Shown here: piece by piece, positions 36,668-47,805 of the stretch
How the letters are laid out: each line of letters begins with the position of its first letter
Position numbering within the stretch: the stretch's first letter is position 1
DNA from: Panicum virgatum
Lineage: Eukaryota > Streptophyta > Magnoliopsida > Poales > Poaceae
Direction: 5' to 3'
Length of the DNA stretch: 64,000 nucleotides
Assembly: GCF_016808335.1 (NCBI RefSeq)
Contig: NC_053147.1
Location: forward strand, 67,020,960-67,084,959
Made by a program: the position numbers and the translations under genes
Notes under the pieces: generated by a model
Database searches by the model: none
The model's input: only the letters and a program-made list of their open reading frames with translations
Told to the model about the DNA's origin: nothing

Positions 36668-38835
36668 ATGGCGACGGCGGAGAAGAAGAGGCCCCGGATC
36701 AGCAGCGGAGCGGGGAGGAGGCCAAGTAGAAAGGAGGTCCATCTCTTTTCTCTCCCCCAAATCCTTCTCTCATTAGTCGGGATGCAATCACTCAGCTCCT
36801 TTTTCCCTGCCTATTCGATTGTCTGTTCCTACCCATTGATGCATAGTTGCGCTTGCTATGGGCACGGGCAATCTACTAGTGAAAATTTGGTGTATGTTCC
36901 TAAACTTTATTTGTTACCTTATACCAAGGTCCAAGGGGCCTTGCCAGATTTTATCCGGGTGCTAGACTTCACACCCAATGTTAGATAAAGCCCAAGAAAT
37001 CTGGAAATTGCCTGGATTCCTACGCAGGATAAATTTGCTGCATGAGATCAATTGGTCATTGTGTGGAATGGACGTGCTGGATCAACTTTTAACACAACAA
37101 TTAACCCTGGTGTTGTCCTGCTGAACTTGTGTGTCGTCACATTCATCATTCAGTGTTGTTTCTTCGCACTGACAGCACAATAAGCACTTGATGATGCTTG
37201 GTGTCATAATCAGCTTTTGAAGAGAACTACTAGATGTATAGGGAGTTTGGGGCTCACAAAGGTAATTCTATGCTCTTGGCTAGGTATTGGAGAGGAAGAA
37301 GGCAATCGATGAACTTGTAAGGAAAGCTATAGCTGTGAAGGACCATCTAGCGCAATTCCCTGCCTTCCATAAATTTCAAAGAAATGGTAATTACATTGTT
37401 CTTGTTTACCATAATAAAAGGAAATTTGGAACTGTAGAAGTACCAATGTCAAGGTATGACTTAGAACACCTATCTTTTTCAGGTAGTCAGTAAAACAAAA
37501 TTGAATGCAAAATTTGTCCATTGCTTTTCAGTCAGTTATGCTCTGTTATTCTAGGGCCGAGATATCAAACTCATTTTCCTGGATCTATCCTGATCTATAG
37601 GCCTTTCAGTCTACTTGGAGTCTGGACGTGGGGATAAACTTACACTACCAATGAGGAAGTACATCCAAAATCTTCTAAAGGTTATATGCATTTGCTTTCA
37701 CTGTATTATGTTCTTAGTGCAGCATTTTTCAAATTTTCTTTTACATGTTCCTAGTCTGGATGTAATTCTAGCAAATAAATTTAGGTTAACATGGAGGAAC
37801 CCTATGGACCAGAATGGCCTTCAGAAGAGAAAATTAAGCGCCAAGAAATGGTGGCCCCAGAAGCGCGATATATCTTTATCAAGCAATATTCAAATGGGTT
37901 CACTACTGAATGTTCCATGAATCAAGGTGCAGGGGTGGAACATAACCACACACCATGTAATGAAGGTCGCTTGGTTGGTTTTGTACACTATAGGTTTGTT
38001 TTGGAAGACGAGCTGCCTGTTGTCTATGTGTATGAGCTACAAATGGAGACTTCTGCCCAGGGCAAGGCTGGGAAAGTTTATGATGCAGTTAATTGAACAG
38101 ATAGCTTGCAAGGTAATATGGTCAATTCGTAGTCCTAGCTATTTATTATCCCAATATTCTGGATATGATTCATGATTGTCAGTTGCATGTTTTAGTTCAA
38201 TAGCTGTCCTGAGTCCTGACATTCCACCACATGTATGCAGAACCAAATGGGAGCTGTGATGCTAACAGTTCAGAAAGCTAATACTCAAGCTATGGCTTTC
38301 TATACTAAGTTGAGGTGAGATTATATATTGTACATTAAGTTGTATTTGTACCTTCCGGTTGCCAAATCTTGTGGGCACCACTTCACTTTTAGTCTCATTC
38401 TTTCTCCTGTCCAGATATGTAATATCCAGTACCTCACCATCACGAGTGGATCCTCAGGCATGAGTACCACTTTACCTATAACTTATTTTTTTTCTTATAA
38501 CCATAAAAAAAATTGCGACTCTTATGGTGGTTACATGGATCTCTTCATTTTTCACAGATAGGACTTGAAAAAAGCTATGAGATATTGTGCAAGACATTTG
38601 ATTGGGAAGCTAAGTCTAAATTAGAGGTATGCAGCATACTCATTACATATGGCATAAGTTTGTCACTACTGTTGCATAAGATTTTCCAAATCTGATACTT
38701 ATTCACCACTAGTTGGCACTACATTAACTGGCTGTACTAGTATCTGCTCTATGTCATTTCTCTAGAACTGCTGATTGTCATTTCGGCAAACGTTTGCAGG
38801 ATGGCAACGAAGAACTCTGGAGTCAAAATTCTTAG
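36668..38835 (+). CDS. NAA40: N-alpha-acetyltransferase 40 (NatD), apparent frameshift
   Basis: GNAT enzyme that in other eukaryotes acetylates the N-terminal Ser of histones H4 and H2A. Exons: 36668-36736, 37284-37386, 37601-37680, 37785-38112, 38241-38314, 38415-38457, 38558-38626 and 38800-38835. Family landmarks are MVAPEARYIFI, GFVHYRFVLEDELPVVYVYE, then LGKFMMQLIEQIACKNQMGA, MLTVQKANTQAMAFYTKLRY and EKSYEILCKTFD. The acetyl-CoA loop should read Q-G-K-G-x-G, but at 38064-38070 the sequence is two bases short, so the first frame runs on to a stop at 38094 while the conserved C-terminal half continues in another frame. All downstream splice phases still fit. Without the lesion the protein would have about 267 residues. 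Intron 6 has a GC donor (CAG then GCATGA). Either a broken allele or a sequence error. Confidence 0.88.
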
Positions 38836-40706
38836 GATGGGCATGGCCACACCGCCACAGTCCCCATAGCATGATCTGTAGCTAAGCCACAAGTTTACAT
38901 GACATATTGTCATGCGGCCCTGTTACTGCAATTAAAATTCAGTGTGGCACACTTGGCCGAGTTCACAATTTCCATCCTATGTGTCGGTATCTTGTTATTA
39001 GTGAATTGCAACTCTGCTCAACTTGCTGTAAGCTTGTAATAGTTACGATGAATATATACGATTATAATTACATTTGAGGTGTGAGTATATCATTTTTCTT
39101 ATAAAAAAACTCTATTATATCCTGATGGCATCAGGAACTTGAAAGACCCGTGCACCGGAGGGGCTTCTTGTTGCTCTCGCCCTCCTGCGTCATCCCGCAG
39201 TCGACAGTTTGTCTCACAGATACTTCACTGTCATATCCTGATGTCTGATCATACTTCTGTCTGCTGATCCTAGCTGATCACGCATGCAGACAGTGTAGCA
39301 CGAGCATGCAGACAGCCTGATCACGCATGCATAGGGTGGGTGACATTGACGGCAGAAAAGCCGTAACGCAAATTCGCTCCCAAGGGGAGTCGAACTCAGG
39401 ACCTGAGGAGTGCCGCTGGGTTCCCCTAACTAACTCAACTAGTGGCCCTTTGGCGCCTGGTGACGTACTAGTGTGTAATCCTGTAGATTGCCATTGCCAA
39501 CTGAGCAAGGAACCCAAAAGGCCTCGGGAGAGGAAATATAGATTGCACGGTTGTTGTGCGTGCGTCTAAGCGTCGTGAGCCACCGCTCTGTGTCGTGGCT
39601 TGCTTTCCTCTTATACGAATCCAAGGATGACGACGAGCTTGGCGCTCTCTCTGGTCTTATTCATCTTTTCTCTCAGCGATCTCGTGTGGACGTGCTAATG
39701 CAAAAGCTGCGGCTGTCTAGCGCATCCAAACAAAAAAAGATCCCAGGAAGGAAACGTGAACGAGCGCTGATGACAGTGTTGGTCTATCCTTCCATTCTAT
39801 CTACTATTGTGTCTCACAAAGACCGTTCGTTTAGAAAATTTTAGACATATCACTAGCAGTGGAAAATAACCATATTACCTGTTATTAAAGTCATATCTAG
39901 TTCCTTTATTGCTATGAAAAATTTTAGTCCCTTGACTAAAAATTTAAGTCTCTTTCTGTTTATAACCAGGGACTAAAGGTCATTAAATGAACGTACAAAA
40001 GACCATATTACCCCTACAGAAGTAGACTTTTAGTAGGCATTTAGTCCCAATAAGTACCTCCCAGAGGGTCTAATGGATTTTAGTCCCAACATGCACTTTT
40101 AGAGCCTTTTGGTCCCTCCTCTTTGAATTCTTAGGGACTAAAGTGCATGGATGACTAATGCATTAGTCCCATGAACCAAACAGGGCCTAACTATAGTAGT
40201 TGTGATTGAAGACTGCACTATTTATTTATTTGGTTTCTTAGATCCTTAATAAATGCAGATGCATTGGAACCAGAAAAGTAACATCTACTACTTAAACATT
40301 TGATGGGGCCATGCCTTCTCAATGCAATTATTTCCTAATATTTGATATTACTTTAATTAGATGGATTTTACTACAATCTAAACGAACAATTTTTGTAGGA
40401 CAAAATTTGAAGGCTAAATGAACCATCTTTGTGGAGCGGAGTATGTTTGTAAAGCGAAAGGCTCGCTAGCACAAAGTTGTAATGTCAATATTTTTTTACA
40501 AAATCAATAAATACTAATAATGGTATTACTGCGAAGCACGATATTTAGAATTGCAAATATGCAATTTTCTCCACAAACTATGATCCACACACACGACAAG
40601 ACGTGATTCGGGAAATGCCACTAGTGCATTTCCTCTTTTCCTTTCAAGCAAAATAAGCCCAAGACCGCCTTCCAAAAAGAAGCCCAAAATTATAGCACTT
40701 TCTGCT
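38836..40706. other. Intergenic with SINE and MITE relics
   Basis: Contains the NAA40 3' flank, a SINE fragment (39345-39455), and a decayed MITE-like stretch at about 39900-40195. The latter has repeated TTTAGTCCC/GGGACTAAA arms and the terminus GAACCAAACAGGGCC. No gene recognised. Confidence 0.55.
39345..39455 (-). mobile_element. tRNA-derived SINE fragment
   Basis: AATTCGCTCCCAAGGGGAGT with CGAACTCAGGACCTGAGGAG and GTGCCGCTGGGTTCC match the head (B box and A box side) of the intact SINE at 53760-54087. The tail half is absent. Confidence 0.8.
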
Positions 40707-41674
40707 GCGTTTTTTTTTTATTTTTATATTTTTCAAAATAGTTTTTTATAAAAATATATTTTCGGTTTCATAATTTACAGATTTATACCCCTACCGCCCG
40801 GCTGCGGCCCCCTGCCGCCCTCCTGCCCGGCAATAGGGATCTTAATATAAATAAAATTTATTTTTAATCACATTTTGGCCCTTGGGGGGCGGCTGCCGCC
40901 CGGCAGCCGGGCGGCAAGTACCCGCCACCCGGCAGGGGGGCGGCAGGCCCCCTCCCGCAGGTTAAACATTGACCGTCAGTGCGGCATTAGATGTGGTTTT
41001 AAATATTTTGGATAGAAATAAAAACCGTTAGTAAAGTAGATGAATATGAAAAATATAACTTAGCAATTCATACACATACGCAAACTGAGAACGAAATTCA
41101 TACACATACCTACCCTACAGACCACGTCCACGTACAGCGTAAAAGAGGTCGACATGGCCGGGGTGGTTAGGAGGTGCTTCTAGTTGTTTCTATATTTTTG
41201 TTATGGACATGTCGTCATGTTATACTTATTTTGTTCTCATACATCACCTATTTCGTTCTCAGTTGCGTATGTGTTTGAATTGCTAAGTTATACTTTTCAT
41301 ATTCATCTACTTTACTAACGGTTTTTATTCCTATCTAAAATATTTAAAACCACATCTAATACCGCACTGACGGTCAAGGTTTAACCTGCGGGAGGGGGCC
41401 TGCCGCCCCCCTGCTGGGCGGCGGGTAGGCCTACCGCCCCGCCACCGGGCGGCGGGTACCTGCCGCCCGGCTGCCGGGCGGCAGGCTCCCCCCAAGAGCC
41501 AAAATGCGATTAAAAAATTTTATTTACATTAAGGTCCCTACCGCCCGGCAGGAGGGCGGCAGGGGGCCGGCCGCCCCGCAGCCGGGCGATAGGGGTATAA
41601 ATCTGTAAATTATGAAACCAAAAATATATTCATGTAAAAAACGATTTTGAAAAATAAAAAAAATAAAAAAACGC
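40707..41674. mobile_element. Foldback Mutator-like element (non-autonomous)
   Basis: 968 bp, starting GCGTTTTTTTTT and ending AAAAAAACGC, flanked by a perfect 9-bp duplication CTTTCTGCT (40698-40706 and 41675-41683), diagnostic of Mutator-like transposition. Nearly the whole length is one inverted repeat: left arm to about 41100, right arm from about 41230. Matched blocks include AATTTACAGATTTATACCCC, the GCCGCCCGGC-rich segments and GACGGTCAA/TTGACCGTC regions. The roughly 130-base loop has no coding capacity. A transcript would form a long hairpin, a possible small-RNA source. A related terminus lies at 62246. Confidence 0.9.
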
Positions 41675-41862
41675 CTTTCTGCTCGCGCATGCAACTCAGG
41701 CCCATCCGCCGGCCCAGAAAGGTCAACCGATGGACCGGGGGGCAGACTCACGGCAGAGTCCGTCGTCCGTCCCACCGTGACGGGTCAACACTACAGCACA
41801 GTCCACACCCGTGCCGCAGCAGTGCCTGCTCGTGCCGACGCAGCGGCAGCTCGTGCTGAGTG

Positions 41863-41977
41863 AAATCTCTTCTTCGTAGTGGGCCCGTACAAAGGAAACG
41901 GCTGGCCTCTGGGGGCCTTCCAGCCTAGTTCTATGAAAATTTCTTTGTAATGGACCGTTATTACAAGAATTTAGGTT
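41863..41977 (-). repeat. Inverted copy of the NAA40 upstream segment
   Basis: Reverse complement of 36480-36595 with few mismatches, about 180 bases beyond the right end of the foldback element. It is followed on the minus strand by an unidentified coiled-coil-like frame (MDKNCESKLQTIHNDSLEKY). Confidence 0.9.
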
Positions 41978-43013
41978 ACCAAGCTCAATCTGAAGATCCA
42001 TTTTCATTTTCTCATACTTCTCCAAACTATCATTGTGAATAGTTTGTAATTTGGATTCACAGTTTTTATCCATCATTCAAAGTATGGCACAGGGCGAATT
42101 ACACTGTTATTACAAGAATTTTCTTTGAGAAACTGTTATTACAAGAATTAGTCAACACACGGTGGTACACCCTCGGTGACATACATTACATTATTGTTTC
42201 GACGATTAAAAGAAAAATAGTGTCTTCACAAACTTTACTTCTAGTACACAGATTTGAGCTAAGCACCATTAGCATGATGAACCTAACTAAAAGAAAAGTC
42301 ATACCTCATACTATCTACCAAAGAAAAAACAAAACGCAACAGCTGAAATGCTCTGGAAGTTATCAACAAGTATGAATTTTTAAGAATTTGATTCACAAAC
42401 AAAGTTTCCTAAATCCTAACGAGCCCTAGAGCCGACCTGCCGGATTTGAACCGACCATCAAAGGAAAGCATAGGGGTACCTTAAGTCTTTATATTGACCC
42501 CATGCTCACCTATGCTCTTCCAACAAAGAATAAGGCCGGTGATAGTGATGCACAAGCAAACGGTTAGTGGCCGGTAGTAATGAATTAACTGAACATGTCC
42601 CCGAGTAAACGCTAGCTAGGGCACAAGGAATATTGGGTTGGATTCTTAGTTTCTTACCAACTTCAACAGCTAAAAGCTAAATGTACATCTCAACCCCTAG
42701 CGAGTTATTTTTATGGCATTTTGTTAACTCGTGCCCATTTGAAACAGAGAAATTTCATAGCTAGCAAACGAATAGAAACCAAGCAGTAGTAATACTCAGC
42801 TCACAAATACTTAATTGCTGTTTTGCACAAGAGCTAGTTAAACTTGTGTAAACTTCGACTATCAATAACTTTTAAGATGTTTAGCTTAGGAACATGAAAT
42901 CATACGAGCATATTTGAAAAGTACTTCAATAATGGCATAAATTTATAAACCATGTATTTAGAAGACAGTGGTCAACGGTCGCATCAAAGCAATTGCATAT
43001 CCAAATCAAGAAA
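41978..43013. other. Intergenic, no gene recognised
   Basis: AT-rich sequence with short frames. The minus-strand frame 41985-42076 reads like a coiled coil but is too short to assign. Nothing else seen. Confidence 0.5.
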
Positions 43014-43261
43014 TCGCTCCGGTCCAAAATATAGTCCTAACACTTTTATAACTTTGACCAAATTTAAATAAAAATATATTAACACCCATAATACTAAATA
43101 TATGTGATATCAGCACATATTTTATTGTGAATTTAATGAAACTAAATTGATGCCGCATATGTTGATACATTTTGTTATATATCCGGTCAAAATTAGAGAA
43201 GTTTGACTTGGCACAAAAGTATGACCCGCATTTAGAAAACAGAGTATTTTGGCCCGGAGGG
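43014..43261. mobile_element. Mariner/Stowaway-like MITE, diverged
   Basis: The ends CGCTCCGGTCCAAAATATAG and GAGTATTTTGGCCCGGAGGG are inverted repeats of the CTCCGTCC type. The AT-rich interior has no coding capacity, and the TA flanks are not preserved. Confidence 0.65.
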
Positions 43262-46200
43262 TAACATCTGGGAGACGACAACTTTTTAAGCTTCATGTGC
43301 AAACTGCACTCACTTTTGCTACTGTACACCACCGGCTCAGGGTTCTTTTTAGTGTTCAAGAGCTAGGCCCAGAAAGAAAATCATAGTTCCTACTTTCCTA
43401 GTCCAGACCCAAGCCCAAAAGTTTACTCCAATTCCAAGCAACGGAGAACTACTCTATCGACCAAAAGATGTAGAAAGAATTACTTCTATGTTCTATCCTC
43501 TCAAAAACGAAAAATAAAACCAAACCACTACACTACCGATGTGCGAGGTGTGCTTCATACGTCACCGTGAAAATGGGCCTGGGTTCTCTACGAGGTGGAC
43601 TTCAGCTTCGGCAACGAGTCCGGCAAGCTACACCACGTTTGAAGAGCTTAAATTTGAGATCTTACTAATCCACGTATCTCCCTCTCAAGAGAGAGAGCGA
43701 ATCCAATCAACATCTCCCTTTCGTTTGCTCCCGATTGCTATAGAGAAACGTACGACCTCGTTTTTCGATCCCTGTTTCGCTTGCCTCTTTTTGTGCTGTT
43801 CTTACTCACGCCTTCAGCCCGTGCAGGCTTGTTTAGATTTGGCTAACCTTAAGACTTCCATTTCGATGGTAAAAACTTGCGATGCCTCCATCACAAGCTC
43901 AGGACCCATGCATTTTTTGGCCATGTTGTGTATGCAACCAAAATCTTGGCCATATGGTACGTGGCTTAGTTCGTGCACACACCAAACAAGCGGTTTCCAT
44001 CAGCGGATGCCACACCAAACAAGCATGCGTCCGAGCAAGCAAGCTGCCGAACCTAATTCTGTGGCTAACACGAAACAGTGTAAATCAGAGCAGCACTGTT
44101 GGTGCTTTAATGTGTATAGGAAAAATGTCACTGCATCTAGGTGATATGACATGACATGCTCTCAAGTGTATGCTCTTGACCACTACCTTGTATTTTTTTT
44201 ATTCTATTGCAGTATATCACAAAACCCAATAAACTTGTGAGATTATAGAGTATACTTTTTAAGACACATCTACACGTGCTGTCTCCAAACTTTTCTATGG
44301 TGATATATCTATAAAGCTGAATATATTTACATATTATAAATCATATTTTCAAGACAAATCGACACATGTGATTTTTTTGTCTTTAAAATAGACATATATA
44401 AATATAATAGTCAAAATTCCCGGATTTCCGACCGAAGTGAGTGTTAGTGCCTCTAATGTTAAGATCAGAATGCATGAAGGAAAGCGTAGGGACAACCAAT
44501 CAAGAGATGGAACACATACCACACGCATTTGGAAAATTCTTGCACGCCTACATGCGTACCTCATGGATGATTCGACAGGTCTATGCAGCTTTGTACCTGC
44601 AAAAACAGGAGTGTGTCCGTGAATAAACACCTGCACCGCTTTACAAAAAGATACCTTTTGCACCCCAGTGCACTACCCATAGAACAGGATTTGAACAATT
44701 TAAAAAAATAAAATATTAAGGGTGCAGTAAAAAATCTCTTTTCACTCATCAACGAGTACATGAAATAACACATTTCCACCTGGCCAGACCATTTGCCAGG
44801 TATTGATGAAGTGGCTAAAACCGAAAGCCCAAAATGTTGCAACTTGTGAAGACCCGGGAGTACAAGGGTGATGCTGTCCTTGTTTTTTCTAGAGCACATG
44901 GCAAAACAGATCAAGGGCCCATGATGAAAGATTAGAGATGTCTCCCATGTGCAAACGAGAAGGGTCATCCAATCGCTAGTTTCACATGGCCATGCATGTA
45001 TCCACATCAACATAGTAGGCGTCCATTCAAGTCAAGTTGATCAAACATATGAACAGGACGCATCCGCGCAGTTCAGCTTGATGCTCATATCATCCTTCTC
45101 AAAAGAAGATGCGGAAGCACTATGGTATCGGCTTTTGTGTCATCTCTAACTGCTAATTAAATACTTGAGAGAAGGAGAGTTTAAACCAGTTTAACTTTAA
45201 CCATTTAACCACCACCATGTAAACTATATCTTCAATTCAGACAATGTGCTAAGTAAAAGTCTGCGCCTGTACATGAGTTTGCAACTCTACCCAGGTATGA
45301 GAAAGAACAATGTATTAACCTTGTCAGAAAGCAACCATTCACTAGCTCAGCTCATCCACAACTCAATTTCTCATGTCCACCACCTCCAGAAGGCAGCGGT
45401 GACATGATCATGTATCATATCATGTATCATCCTTTTGCACCATCCTCAGGATACCTTGAAATAAATCTCATCCGACTTAAATAAGTGTAATGCGCAGTTT
45501 CTTCTTGCAGTGCAGATGTTCCACAACCCCACTTTGGCACTGATATAAACCCTGTGGAGTAGACACAGAAGACTCTAATTAGCCTAAGAATATCTTTCGA
45601 GTCCAAATTGCAAGCTGTTGTCTGTAGCATATTTTATGAAGCAAAATAGTCCCAAGGTTAGGTCAGCAAAGCAGAGATGATTGTGTCTACTACAGGTAAT
45701 TTTTTTTTAATACAATGGGAAGGACTTGGGTTCATCAGCCATGATAATAATAGATCTAACTTCCCCCTCCGAATTTGCATGCATGGTCAATTTAGATTCC
45801 AACATAATATCTCGGACATTAAATTCTTGGAACTTGGAAGTACAAAACAACTGATTTCATCAATTGGAATCCTCAGGAGAGAAATACCAACAGATAGCAT
45901 ACAACTATGCAAGCCTGTACTGCAAAGTACACTGGATGAAATTTCCAGGTGACTGACATGTCCTCTTGGGTTATATAGGTGGCATGAATCATGATTACAC
46001 CCAGACGATGTTAGAAATATTTAGCACCAATATGGCAATATCAGCACAATGAAAAATGGAAAAGGAAATAGGAGATTAAGCGGTAACCTAGCCAATGCGC
46101 ATCTATAAGTTAAGCATAAACAAATGAGGAATGTATCATAATTATTAACCACCCATTAATTTCAATCAGTTATTAAGGCATAGTTGAGGTCATGGATAGG

Positions 46201-46269
46201 TATCAATACAAACATCCAAAAAGACAGCAAGCTTTTTACGTATAATAGTAACACTTGAACAATGGAGTA
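43262..46269. other. Intergenic, no gene recognised
   Basis: The longest frames (43539-44144 plus, 44561-45013 minus) have no recognisable domain, splice context or codon pattern; I treat them as chance. No RNA gene seen. Confidence 0.5.
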
Positions 46270-46850
46270 CTGGGGGTCAGGGGCAGGGTTTTAATTTCCG
46301 ACCGGTCTCCGGTAACCGCCGGGCTCCGGTACCGGTATACCGGTCCGGTTTGGCCGGTTACCGGTCGGAACCGGTGGAATTCAAATGGCGCAGTTCAACC
46401 GGTTCGTACCGGTATACCGGCCGGTTTGACCGGTTTACCGGTCGGTTTGACTGGTAACCGGTCAAATTCAATTTTTTTTCTTTTTTGGTTTAAATTCAAA
46501 TGCCCACAAAGTATACTAAATAAATGTTTGTATAACATATTTTAGTCTAAATGAACCCTCCAACCCTCTTTTGTACTACTTTTACATTGTATTTGTATAC
46601 TTTTGTATGCACGTTTTTTTTGTTTAGCTTCAAATCCCCGCAAACTATACTAAATGAACGATTTTTTGAGAAAATTTGACACCATTAGATTCGTCGCACC
46701 TTGAAGTATTTTTAGGAATTTTTTTGGGAATTTTTCATTTTTTTGAATTTAAACGGCCCAAACCGGAACCGGGCCGGACCGGTTTGACCGGTAACCGGTC
46801 AAACCGGACCGGTTCCCACCGGTTAGGTGAACCCTGGTCAGGGGTACCTT
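46270..46850. repeat. ACCGGT-rich element, copy 2 (inverted)
   Basis: Flanks full of ACCGGTATACCGG and GACCGGTAACCGGTCAAACC. The centre (ACTATACTAAATGAACGATT, GATTCGTCGCACCTTGAAGT) is the reverse complement of the centre at 31850-31960. Same family as 31750-32240, opposite orientation, about 14 kb away. Confidence 0.7.
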
Positions 46851-46978
46851 CCAAATAGATCTGAGATCAACACTTGTCTGCCAAAATTTCAATGTAATGC
46901 AGTTTAATCCACCAATCACACCTATGTAACAATTCTAGTTTAATCCCTGAAAAAATAAGTTATCAGTAACAAACTAAC

Positions 46979-47300
46979 TGTTGGACTGAGGATAAAAGCC
47001 TCCACCCCTCCCACTATAACACCTGGGTTTTATAGTCGGGTTGGCTAGGTGGGGCGTTCTAACTTGGTATCAGAGCCGAGGTCCTGGGTTCGATCCCTCC
47101 CGACCGCATTTCCGCTGCGCGATTTCCCTGGCTGCGTTCGCTGAGACCGAAGTGCTGAGACCGGACAGGTGGCACAGCCCCGCGGCTCGCCCGGCTCGCA
47201 CGCAGTAGGGGGAATGTTGGACTGAGGATAAAAGCCCCCACCCCTCCCACTATAACACCTGGATTTTATGGTCGGGTTGGCTAGGTGGGGCGTTCTAACT
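46979..47300 (+). mobile_element. TRIM/SMART miniature LTR retrotransposon, complete
   Basis: Two 86-bp terminal repeats (46979-47064 and 47215-47300) begin TGTTGGACTGAGG and end GGGCGTTCTAACT, with 3 differences. The 5-bp duplication CTAAC flanks the whole (46974-46978, 47301-47305). Directly after the first repeat is TGGTATCAGAGCC, the initiator tRNA-Met primer site, and just before the second is the purine tract AGTAGGGGGAA. The interior is 150 bases with no coding capacity. Its size is close to the SMART elements known from grasses. It lies about 0.5 kb downstream of the SET-domain gene stop codon. Confidence 0.92.
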
Positions 47301-47805
47301 CTAACAATGGTACAAAATGAAGGCAGTTTGACAGCTAAATGTCCCATTTCCAGTTCAACATGATGCACAAATATTGCAATTTGGTGAAACATGGGGCACC
47401 TCTGGATTGAAGTATTTTTAAAGAAATGTTTAAAAGGATTTCAAACCAAACAAAATTTTCCTATGATGCTGATTTGGAAAAAACAAAGACCGAGGATGGC
47501 TTCCAATGCCCATAAATCAGTACGAATGTAACATTGTTCTTGGACAAAATCTAATGGTTGTAGACACACCTTATTGCAAATTCAATAAGCTATTACAAAG
47601 TAAGGGCATGGCAATGAACAAAATCCAGCATTCTGAGTTGACTCACAACAAGAAAGATGGCTCAGCAGAAGATGAGAAAGAATGATATGAAAAACTAATA
47701 TATGAGTTTCACACTGAAGAAAAAACTCATAAGACTAATCTATTTAACATAGCCAAAAACTCTTTAAGTGTTGCAATTACCTCGAAGGATGGCCTTACTT
47801 AATTG

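Noticed and set aside
43539..44144. 201-residue plus-strand frame
   Set aside because: No recognisable domain, no splice or promoter context, ordinary intergenic composition; most likely chance.
44561..45013. 150-residue minus-strand frame
   Set aside because: Same reasons; no motif and no neighbouring exons.
47070..47110. Possible tRNA gene (GGGTTCGATCCC B box)
   Set aside because: No cloverleaf can be formed; the sequence lies between the two terminal repeats of the TRIM element and includes its primer site.
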